A stretch of 37,184 nucleotides of DNA from JBPRGG01 sp051418075 (GTDB lineage: Bacteria; Bacteroidota; Bacteroidia; Cytophagales; Cyclobacteriaceae), in contig JBPRGG010000157.1 of assembly GCA_051418075.1 (NCBI GenBank), positions 1 to 37,184 of the forward strand, written 5' to 3'. Below are positions 16,155 to 23,174 of the stretch, one piece after another. Below the pieces are notes generated by a model that ran no database searches, had not been told where the DNA came from, and was given only the letters and a program-made list of their open reading frames with translations. Positions within the stretch are counted from its first letter, which is position 1; each line of letters begins with the position of its first letter. A program made the position numbers and the translations under genes.

Positions 16155-16254
16155 GAATTAGGTTGTTTTTCCTGAAATCCGGAGGCAATATTAGTACAAT
16201 TTATAGCATAAACCTGATAATAACGGCAGATGATTTCATATATTTTTCCGAATT

Positions 16255-16262
16255 TAGATTTG
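16255..16262 (+). promoter_or_regulatory. Probable -7 box for cobU
   Basis: TAGATTTG is an exact TAnnTTTG match 31 bases ahead of the cobU ATG. The upstream TTG element is not evident. Confidence 0.4.
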
Positions 16263-16293
16263 TTGGTTTCCATTCCACCAAAAAAGAGGTTAT

Positions 16294-16800
16294 ATGATTA
16301 CATTCATTACAGGCGGGCAAAGATCAGGAAAATCAAGTTTTGGGCAGCAATTGGCCAGACAAAAATCTACTCATCCCATCTATCTGGCTACTTCCCGGGT
16401 GTGGGATCAGGATCATCAACAAAGAATAAAAAGACATCAGCAGGATAGGGGTCCTGAATGGCAGGTAATCGAAAGAGAAAAATATTTTGACGAAATTGAG
16501 GTAAAAAACAAAGTAGTTTTGCTTGATTGTATAACTTTATGGCTCACCAATTTTTTTCATGATCACCACTACCAGGTTGAGCCAGCCTTAAATGAAGCCA
16601 AACAGGTTTTTGATCGATTACTCCGGGAAGATATGGAACTGATCCTGATCTCCAACGAATTGGGAATGGGGTTGCATGCTGAAACACCATCCGGTCGCAA
16701 ATTCACAGATCTGCAAGGCTGGATGAATCAATATATTGCAGCAAAAGCAGACCAGGTATTTTTCATGGTTTCCGGAATCCCCTGGAAAATCAAAGGGTAA
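16294..16800 (+). CDS. cobU: Adenosylcobinamide kinase / adenosylcobinamide-phosphate guanylyltransferase
   Basis: 168 residues, near the usual length. Bifunctional enzyme that phosphorylates adenosylcobinamide and transfers GMP from GTP to give adenosylcobinamide-GDP, the substrate of CobS. P-loop GGQRSGKS at residues 7-14, then the RIKRHQQDRGPEW segment holding the guanylylated histidine region, VLLDCITLWLTN, and ISNELGMGL. It stands alone, upstream of the riboswitch-controlled btuB-cobTS unit and divergent from the ABC importer, so it completes the salvage pathway but is probably not under the same riboswitch. Confidence 0.9.
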   Translation: MITFITGGQRSGKSSFGQQLARQKSTHPIYLATSRVWDQDHQQRIKRHQQDRGPEWQVIEREKYFDEIEVKNKVVLLDCITLWLTNFFHDHHYQVEPALNEAKQVFDRLLREDMELILISNELGMGLHAETPSGRKFTDLQGWMNQYIAAKADQVFFMVSGIPWKIKG

Positions 16801-16898
16801 AGCAAGCAAAGTAATAAAGGGTATTCAAAACATAATTTGCTCGTAATCAACAGTTTAATCTGTAAAAAACAAAAAATTTTATTTTTTAAATTAAATCA

Positions 16899-16930
16899 TT
16901 GGATGATTTAGGTTTTCTTCCATACCTTTG
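16899..16930 (+). promoter_or_regulatory. Promoter of the riboswitch-btuB operon
   Basis: TACCTTTG (16923-16930) is an exact -7 box with TTG (16899-16901) 21 bases upstream. The predicted start near 16937 falls just before the first paired bases of the riboswitch. Confidence 0.55.
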
Positions 16931-16943
16931 ACACGCCTTTTAG

Positions 16944-17121
16944 GTTCCTTTTGTTGTAAAACTACAACATGGATTAATAGGGAATTCCGTGAAAACCGGA
17001 AGCTGTCCCCGCAACTGTAAGCTGTAAACGGTTGTCGTCTCTCTTCGCCACTGTCCGCCTCACGGCCCGGATGGGAAGGCCTCGACAATTAAGCAAGCCA
17101 GGAGACCTGCCAGAAGGTAAC
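16944..17121 (+). ncRNA. Cobalamin (B12) riboswitch
   Basis: All conserved blocks are present in order: AATAGGGAA (16976-16984), CCGTGAAAACCGG, GCTGTCCCCGCAACTGTAAGC, CCACTG, GGGAAGG (17073-17079), and the B12 box AGCCAGGAGACCTGCC (17097-17112). A P1 stem can form between CCTTTTG (16947-16953) and CAGAAGG (17111-17117), extendable by GTT/AAC. It senses adenosyl- or related cobalamin and should switch off btuB, the BtuG-like gene, cobT and cobS. No T-run terminator follows, so control of translation is more likely than of transcription. A hairpin (17152-17184) and a 10-bp all-AT hairpin (17217-17240) lie between the aptamer and the btuB start. Confidence 0.93.
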
Positions 17122-17251
17122 TTATTTCCAAGCTTTCGGGGGAAAAGCTGAGGTGATTTAGTGCTTTATAGCCATACACTAAACCAACTCTATTTCATTT
17201 GCCTTGGATGCTTTGGATTAAATTAATTTATTAATTTAATTCTATGGCAGC

Positions 17252-19141
17252 ATGTTGAAGAAACTAACGATATGGATTATTTTGAGCTGTGGATGTATTT
17301 CTATCCAGGCTCAGGAGATGAAAAGCATTTCTCTGGAAGAGGTTACCATTAAGGGAATTCCACTGGAGAAATACGCCGCTGGCAGTAAAATAGTCACCAT
17401 AGATAGCCTTACTAAAAAAGGGTATCAGCATACCACTTTGTCTGACCTTATTCAACAAAACTCGGCCCTGTACCTGAAGGAATATGGACATGGCATGTTA
17501 TCATCAGTGTCTTTCAGGGGCACTGGTGCCAGCCATACGGCTGTTTTGTGGAATGGGATCAATATCAATTCACTCACACTGGGTAACCTGGATTTTTCTC
17601 TTGTTCCTTTAATTGCAGTGGATCAGGTAGAGATCCAGCATGGTTCTGCCAGTTCATTATACGGCAGTGATGCTATTGGAGGCAGTATTCATTTAAGCTC
17701 AACACCCAATTGGGAAAAAGGTACCCAACTGACTCTGCAGCAGGAATATGGTAGTTTTCAGACCTGGTTCTCCGGTCTTACCCTGAAGATGGGCAACAAA
17801 AAGCTTTCGGCAGAAACCAAAATTTACAGGAAACAATCACAGAATGATTTCAGGTTTCAAAATTTCACCCAATTGGATGCCCCGGTGCAGCAGCAAAATA
17901 ATGCTGCCTTTCATTACCATGGCATTCTGCAGGAATTGTCTTATCGGATTACCCCGACCCAGTCGGTAAGCCTGAATGGATGGTATAACCAAAATTTCAG
18001 AGAAATACAACCAGCCATGTCAGCCAATCAATCCATCAGCAGCTTTGAAACCCTGTATGATCGCAATTTCAGGATCGTAGCAGATTACATGAATCATGCT
18101 GCCTGGGGATTTATGAATGTCAAAATGGCTTATATCAATGATTTGCAGAATTTCAATGATCTTTCCCATATCGGTACTTATCGCTACGTCTCAAGTTTTG
18201 AATACGAGAAAGACTTGGGAGACAAGGTGGTGGTCAAGGCTGGAAGCAAGTGGAACAGCATCCATACCCGGGTTGAAGCCTACCAGGACGATTTGGTAGA
18301 AAACAGATACGACCTGTTTCTGTCAGCCAATTATTGGGCTATGCCCTGGTGGAAATTTACCTTCAATATGCGCAGGACCTTTATCCAGGGTTATAAATCC
18401 CCTTTCACCCCTTCTTTGGGAAGTAATTTGCAAATTATCAGCCAGGCCCAACATCAACTGAAGCTTAAAACCTTGCTATCCAGGGGCTATCGCATACCCA
18501 CTCTGAATGATCGGTTCTGGCCCCTAAGTGGCAACCCTGATTTGTTGCCCGAACATAGCTTTTCAGGTGAATCAGGTTTAAGCTATCGGTTTTCCGGCAA
18601 CAGGTGGCAATTTGATTTAGAAAGTACTTTTTACACCATGAAAGTTGATGATATGATTACCTGGGTCCCTGCCGGAGTTTTTTGGCGGCCGGAAAATGTT
18701 CAGCAAACCAGGGTGAAAGGAGTAGAATTTCATAGCAGCCTGGATAAAAAAATCACACATACGCTTTCTCTGGGCATTACCGGAAATTATGCTTACACCA
18801 GCTCAGTTAGTGAGAAAGATCCGGAATATCAGGGTAATCAACTGGCCTACACTCCGGTTCACCAGGCAAATATGACCATCAGGGTGAATTATAATAAATG
18901 GCAGGGAAGCCTGACCAATGATTTTACTGGTCAGCGGTTTACTTCGCTGTCCAATCAACAGGCTTTGCCTGCTTACTTACTAACCAATATGAATATATCT
19001 CATGATCTGAATATATTAAATACTGCATGCACTTTTTCTTTAAGATTGAACAATCTTTTTGATGTCGACTATCAAAATTTACAGTACCTGGCTATGCCTG
19101 GATTGAACTGGCAGGTCGGGTTGAATTTAATTGTGGATTAA
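17252..19141 (+). CDS. btuB: TonB-dependent cobalamin receptor
   Basis: 629 residues, close to BtuB size. A Sec signal peptide (about 1-20, ending SIQA) is followed by a plug domain (about 40-145) with LSDLIQQNSALYLKEYG, VSFRGTGASHTAVLWNGI and the LYGSDAIGGSI signature, then a 22-strand barrel ending in an aromatic C-terminal strand. A TonB box is plausible between the signal and plug (EVTIKG). It imports cobalamin or cobinamide across the outer membrane. First gene behind the riboswitch and 22 bases ahead of the BtuG-like lipoprotein, which strongly supports B12 as the ligand. The ATG at 17252 comes 11 bases after an all-AT hairpin. Confidence 0.9.
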   Translation: MLKKLTIWIILSCGCISIQAQEMKSISLEEVTIKGIPLEKYAAGSKIVTIDSLTKKGYQHTTLSDLIQQNSALYLKEYGHGMLSSVSFRGTGASHTAVLWNGININSLTLGNLDFSLVPLIAVDQVEIQHGSASSLYGSDAIGGSIHLSSTPNWEKGTQLTLQQEYGSFQTWFSGLTLKMGNKKLSAETKIYRKQSQNDFRFQNFTQLDAPVQQQNNAAFHYHGILQELSYRITPTQSVSLNGWYNQNFREIQPAMSANQSISSFETLYDRNFRIVADYMNHAAWGFMNVKMAYINDLQNFNDLSHIGTYRYVSSFEYEKDLGDKVVVKAGSKWNSIHTRVEAYQDDLVENRYDLFLSANYWAMPWWKFTFNMRRTFIQGYKSPFTPSLGSNLQIISQAQHQLKLKTLLSRGYRIPTLNDRFWPLSGNPDLLPEHSFSGESGLSYRFSGNRWQFDLESTFYTMKVDDMITWVPAGVFWRPENVQQTRVKGVEFHSSLDKKITHTLSLGITGNYAYTSSVSEKDPEYQGNQLAYTPVHQANMTIRVNYNKWQGSLTNDFTGQRFTSLSNQQALPAYLLTNMNISHDLNILNTACTFSLRLNNLFDVDYQNLQYLAMPGLNWQVGLNLIVD

Positions 19142-19163
19142 TTTTTAAAAAATGTAAATGTAA

Positions 19164-20264
19164 ATGACAAAAACAAAATTTTTGACAGACTTATGCCTGT
19201 TACTGGCCCTGTGTGTAGTTTCTTCCTGTAATGATTCAGACCCTTCGCCTGTTACGGTTAATAAATACCAGGAAGGATTATTGATAGTGAATGAGGGTAA
19301 TTTCAATGATCCTGATCATTATGGCACGTTAGCTTTTTATAATTCTGATAGCAATAAGGTATATCATGATGTGGTGAAGACTGAAAACGCTGGCGCTATT
19401 ATTGGAGCCAGCATCATGGACCTGGGGATTTTCCAACAAAAGGGATATATAGTTTGCAACAGTCCGGATAAAATAGATGTGGTTGATCTGGAACAGTATG
19501 AACTGGAAGTGCAATCGATTGTTAATAATGCATTGGTGCAACCTCGCCAGATTGCTTTTTTTCAGGACAAGGCCTATGTAACCTGCTGGGGAGCCTGGGG
19601 AGAAAACTGGACTTTGCCCGATGCCTATGTAGCCGTGATAGATCTGGTTGATTATTCCCTGCGGAAAAATATAGAAGTAGGCGATGGGGCAGAAGGAATT
19701 ATTATTTGGCAGGATAAAGTTTTTGTGGCTGATAGCTATGGCAAAACTGTAACGGTTATAGATGCCGGTACAGATCAGGTAACAGGTACAATAGAAGTAG
19801 TCGAAGGGCCAAATCGTTTTGTGCTGGATAAAAATGACAAAATTTGGCTGATCAGCAACGGTTCCTGGGATACTTCCGGGGCTTTGCAGCGGATTGACCC
19901 TGTTTCATTGCAAGTAGAAGAGACATTTGAAATTAATGGACAATCTCCCAACGGTAAAATGGTGATCAATCCGGAAGGCGATGAATTATTTTTTCTGACG
20001 GCAGAGGCCTGGCCTGGTACGACTACCAATGTTTACCGACATTCAGTAGAGGCTGATCAGTGGTCGGAACAGGCCTTTGTAACAGGTGAAAGCTTTTATG
20101 GCCTGGGCATTCATCCATATGAAGCAATTTTGTATGTGGGGCAGAGCCAGAACTTTCAAAGTAATGGCAAGGTTTTGGCCTTTCAGCTGCAGAATGGCTC
20201 CATGATCAATGAGTTTGAAGCGGGTGTGGCACCAAGTGAAATGGTTTATATTGTTCAGAATTAA
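19164..20264 (+). CDS. BtuG-like surface lipoprotein, beta-propeller (YncE/DUF5074 type)
   Basis: 366 residues. The lipoprotein signal ends in VVSSC (Cys22), followed by N-D-S-D; acidic residues right after the cysteine are the Bacteroidota surface-export signal, so the protein probably faces outwards. The body is a repeated beta-propeller of YncE type: repeats such as YVAVIDLVDYSLRKNIEVG, FVADSYGKTVTVIDAGTD and IWLISNG. In Bacteroides the propeller lipoprotein BtuG caps BtuB and captures B12 with very high affinity. The order here (riboswitch, btuB, propeller lipoprotein, cobT, cobS) suggests the same role. No cysteines after the anchor other than Cys near 90 and 135, so no special metal site. 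Confidence 0.75.
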   Translation: MTKTKFLTDLCLLLALCVVSSCNDSDPSPVTVNKYQEGLLIVNEGNFNDPDHYGTLAFYNSDSNKVYHDVVKTENAGAIIGASIMDLGIFQQKGYIVCNSPDKIDVVDLEQYELEVQSIVNNALVQPRQIAFFQDKAYVTCWGAWGENWTLPDAYVAVIDLVDYSLRKNIEVGDGAEGIIIWQDKVFVADSYGKTVTVIDAGTDQVTGTIEVVEGPNRFVLDKNDKIWLISNGSWDTSGALQRIDPVSLQVEETFEINGQSPNGKMVINPEGDELFFLTAEAWPGTTTNVYRHSVEADQWSEQAFVTGESFYGLGIHPYEAILYVGQSQNFQSNGKVLAFQLQNGSMINEFEAGVAPSEMVYIVQN

Positions 20265-20270
20265 AATCTT

Positions 20271-21332
20271 ATGAATACAATTGCCTATCATAACCTGGAT
20301 TACAGGATCCAGTTTGCTTCCAAAGGTTTAAAGGAAGCCATTATGAAGAAGATCAACCTTAAAACCAAACCTGTGGGAGCGTTGGGCCAACTGGAAAACC
20401 TTGCTTTGCAAATATGTTTGATCCAGCAGAGCCTGACTCCAAAGTTAAATAATCCGGCTTTGGCCATATTTGCCGGAGACCATGGCATTGCCCGCTCCGG
20501 GGTAAGTGCTTACCCCCAGGAAGTGACCTTTCAAATGGTTTATAATTTTCTCAATGGAGGTGCAGCTATCAATGTTTTTTGCAAGCAACATGACATCATG
20601 GTAAAGATCGTGGATGCCGGTGTCAACCATGATTTTCCTACTCATGCGGATCTGATAGATGCTAAAATAAGAAAAGGTACTAAAAATATGCTGGAAGGAC
20701 CAGCCATGACAGAAAAGGAGTGTCGTATGGCTTTTGAGATGTCAGGAAATCTGGTGGATGAGCTGTGGCAAAATGGTTCTAACATCATTGGATTTGGAGA
20801 AATGGGCATAGGAAACACTTCTTCTGCTTCCCTGATCATGAGTCAGATCATGGAATTGCCGCTGTCTGCCTGCATTGGCACTGGTACAGGACTGGATCAG
20901 GAGGGTTTGGACAGAAAGCTTACCGTTTTACAACAAATACTCAGCAAAAATCCGGTGGACCAGTCTGATCCAATGGCGGTTATATCCACATTTGGCGGTT
21001 ATGAGATAGCCATGATCTGTGGAGGTATGCTGAAAGCAGCAGAACATAAAATGATTATCCTGGTTGATGGATTTATCGCTACTTCTGCCTTGTTAATTGC
21101 CTCTTCCTTATATCCGGAAGTGCTTGATTATTGCATTTTCGGACATCAGTCTGAGGAAAAGGGGCATCAGGCTATGCTGGAATTTTTAGGGGCTAAACCT
21201 GTTTTAAGATTAGGCATGAGGCTGGGTGAAGGAACCGGTGCGACTTTGGCCTATCCAATAATAGAATCAGCTGTGAATTTTATGAATCAAATGGCATCTT
21301 TTGACCAGGCCGGAGTTAGTAAGCATTCTTAG
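20271..21332 (+). CDS. cobT: Nicotinate-nucleotide-dimethylbenzimidazole phosphoribosyltransferase
   Basis: 353 residues, the family's usual length. Makes alpha-ribazole phosphate from nicotinate mononucleotide and the lower-ligand base. Motifs: KTKPVGALGQLE (about 31-42), FAGDHGIARSGVSAYPQEVT, GFGEMGIGNTSSAS, and near the end GMRLGEGTGATLAYPI, where the glutamate is the catalytic base. Six bases separate it from the lipoprotein gene and five from cobS, so it belongs to the riboswitch operon. No bluB for lower-ligand synthesis is visible in the window, so the base must come from elsewhere. Confidence 0.93.
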   Translation: MNTIAYHNLDYRIQFASKGLKEAIMKKINLKTKPVGALGQLENLALQICLIQQSLTPKLNNPALAIFAGDHGIARSGVSAYPQEVTFQMVYNFLNGGAAINVFCKQHDIMVKIVDAGVNHDFPTHADLIDAKIRKGTKNMLEGPAMTEKECRMAFEMSGNLVDELWQNGSNIIGFGEMGIGNTSSASLIMSQIMELPLSACIGTGTGLDQEGLDRKLTVLQQILSKNPVDQSDPMAVISTFGGYEIAMICGGMLKAAEHKMIILVDGFIATSALLIASSLYPEVLDYCIFGHQSEEKGHQAMLEFLGAKPVLRLGMRLGEGTGATLAYPIIESAVNFMNQMASFDQAGVSKHS

Positions 21333-21337
21333 TAATA

Positions 21338-22111
21338 ATGATAAAATTTATTCGGCGGGAAATCCATATATTTTTTACGGCCATCATGTTCTATACCAGG
21401 ATTCCCTGTCCTGCCTGGGTGGATCATTCAGAAGAACTGCTCAATAAAGCTACCCGTTATTTTCCACTTATGGGCTGGATCGTGGGGGGATTTTCAGCGG
21501 CTATTTTCTGGCTTTGTTCTCAGGTTTTTCCGGTTTCGCTGGCAGTTTTGTTAAGCATGGTTGGCTCTATCTGGTTAACCGGCGCATTTCATGAAGATGG
21601 CTTTGCTGATTTTTGTGATGGCTTTGGCGGAGGCTGGACCAAAATACAAATTCTGGAGATCATGAAGGACAGCCGGCTTGGTGCCTATGGAGGTATTGGT
21701 ATCATAATGCTTTTGATCATTAAATTCGTCACCTTATGGGAAATGGATATTTCTCTGATCCCCAGGGCCATCCTGGCCGGGCACAGCCTGAGCAGACTGG
21801 CCGCAGCCTCCTTTATTTACAGCCATCAATATGTCCGGGAAGATGGTACTAGTAAAGTGAAGCCAGTAGGAAAAAAGATGTCAATCCCTGAACTTTTGCT
21901 GGCACTCATATTTGGCTTGCTTCCTTTAGGGCTATTGCCAAATTTTTATTGGCTGATCATTATTTCAATGCTTCTGACAGTATGGATGATGGGAAGATAC
22001 CTGACCAGGTGGATAGGAGGTTATACCGGAGATTGTTTAGGCGCTACCCAACAATTAACTGAAGTTGTAGCCTACTTAAGCATATTGTTGATTTATCATT
22101 TTATAAAATAA
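21338..22111 (+). CDS. cobS: Adenosylcobinamide-GDP ribazoletransferase (cobalamin synthase)
   Basis: 257 residues, integral inner-membrane protein with about six or seven hydrophobic helices. Joins adenosylcobinamide-GDP with alpha-ribazole (phosphate) to finish cobalamin. The conserved acidic metal site reads FHEDGFADFCDGFGGG (about 87-102), followed by EIMKDSRLGAYGGIGI, and a late GGYTGDCLGATQQLTE. Last gene of the riboswitch operon. Confidence 0.93.
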   Translation: MIKFIRREIHIFFTAIMFYTRIPCPAWVDHSEELLNKATRYFPLMGWIVGGFSAAIFWLCSQVFPVSLAVLLSMVGSIWLTGAFHEDGFADFCDGFGGGWTKIQILEIMKDSRLGAYGGIGIIMLLIIKFVTLWEMDISLIPRAILAGHSLSRLAAASFIYSHQYVREDGTSKVKPVGKKMSIPELLLALIFGLLPLGLLPNFYWLIIISMLLTVWMMGRYLTRWIGGYTGDCLGATQQLTEVVAYLSILLIYHFIK

Positions 22112-22140
22112 AAGCAGAAGCTAAAAGCAACTGCTTTTGA
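22110..22140 (+). terminator. Possible terminator after cobS
   Basis: AAAAGCAG (22110-22117) and CTGCTTTT (22131-22138) form an 8-bp stem with a 13-base loop right at the cobS stop. The only T-run is inside the stem, so it is a weak terminator. The rest of the spacer to 22385 shows nothing recognisable. Confidence 0.35.
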
Positions 22141-22385
22141 GGTTTACTATTTAAGCGTTTAATATAGGTGTTTAGAATAACCATCGGTTCAAATTAAATG
22201 CCAATAGATTAAGTATTTGATTATCAATTGTTTGTGTGGTTAGATAATTTTCTTAATGCTCATATTCGTGCATAAACAGATTTTTAACGAACACCCCATA
22301 TGAAGGGATAAGTATTATTTGTTTAATTAAATTATTTAAAAGTTAAACAATATCTGTCATCACCCTGTTTCCTGCAAAAAAGATT

Positions 22386-23072
22386 ATGGCAAATTATTTA
22401 ATTGTTGGATCAGGATCGACTATTGGAAGATCTGTTATTGAGTTGTTATTAAAGGAAGATCATTCACTCACCACAGTATCCAGGCAGCAGTCTGGTTCAT
22501 ATTCAGGCCAAGTGGCACATTTACAGCTGAATATCATGGAAGAGGTGATTCCTCATGAATCAATCCCTCAGTTAGACGGACTGGTGTATTTGCCTGGCAC
22601 CATCAACCTGAAACCCTTTCGCACATTAAAACCGGAAAATTTCCGGCATGACCTCGATGTAAACTTATTGGGAGCAGTTTCCGTCATACAGGCGGCTTTA
22701 CCCAAAATGAAAGAGCAAAGCGCTATCGTCATGTTTTCATCAGTAGCCGTGCAGGCTGGTATGCCTTATCATAGTACAGTGGCTGTTTCTAAAGGAGCGG
22801 TAGAAGGTCTGGTGAGGTCACTGGCGGCTGAATTGGCCCCGCATGTACGGGTAAATGCGGTAGCGCCATCCCTGGTGGATACCAATTTGTCCCAGCGGCT
22901 GATTAATTCCGATGAAAAGCAAAAAGCTGTAAGGGAAAGGCATCCGCTAAAGACCTATGGTCAACCGGAAGACATCGCAGAAATGGTAACATACCTGTTA
23001 TCCCCCAAATCCCGCTGGATCACTGGTCAGATTATTGGTATTGATGGAGGATTATCCAAACTCCGAATGTAA
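22386..23072 (+). CDS. Short-chain dehydrogenase/reductase-like protein lacking the canonical catalytic Tyr
   Basis: 228 residues, Rossmann fold. The nucleotide-binding loop GSGSTIGRSV is near the N-terminus; the middle has LVYLPGTINL where most SDRs have NNAG, followed by MFSSVAVQ (Ser), PYHSTVAVSKGAVEGLV and RVNAVAPSLVDTNLS. The end reads WITGQIIGIDGGLSKLRM. In the classical Y-x3-K motif the position four before Lys is Val; the only Tyr is eight before the Lys. It may be a divergent active enzyme or a non-catalytic SDR. No partner genes suggest a substrate: cobS upstream and the mannosidase downstream have separate signals. Confidence 0.8.
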   Translation: MANYLIVGSGSTIGRSVIELLLKEDHSLTTVSRQQSGSYSGQVAHLQLNIMEEVIPHESIPQLDGLVYLPGTINLKPFRTLKPENFRHDLDVNLLGAVSVIQAALPKMKEQSAIVMFSSVAVQAGMPYHSTVAVSKGAVEGLVRSLAAELAPHVRVNAVAPSLVDTNLSQRLINSDEKQKAVRERHPLKTYGQPEDIAEMVTYLLSPKSRWITGQIIGIDGGLSKLRM

Positions 23073-23117
23073 TGATGCATACCGGATAAATATGTGTGAC
23101 TAAATTTCAAATTTTGA

Positions 23118-23148
23118 TTGGCCAAATAGTATTAGGCTTGTAGATTTG
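23118..23148 (+). promoter_or_regulatory. Promoter of the GH92 gene
   Basis: TTG (23118-23120), exactly 20 bases, then TAGATTTG (23141-23148), a full Bacteroidota consensus. Predicted start near 23155, giving a leader of about 20 bases before the ATG. Confidence 0.6.
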
Positions 23149-23174
23149 TCGTTATACATTTTTATCCGGAAATT

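Noticed and set aside
16155..16293. Possible second cobalamin riboswitch in the btuF-cobU gap
   Set aside because: None of the conserved blocks (B12 box, CCCCGC, GGGAAGG) are present on either strand.
16891..17088. 65-residue reverse-strand ORF
   Set aside because: It is antisense to the cobalamin riboswitch; the conserved RNA blocks explain the sequence.
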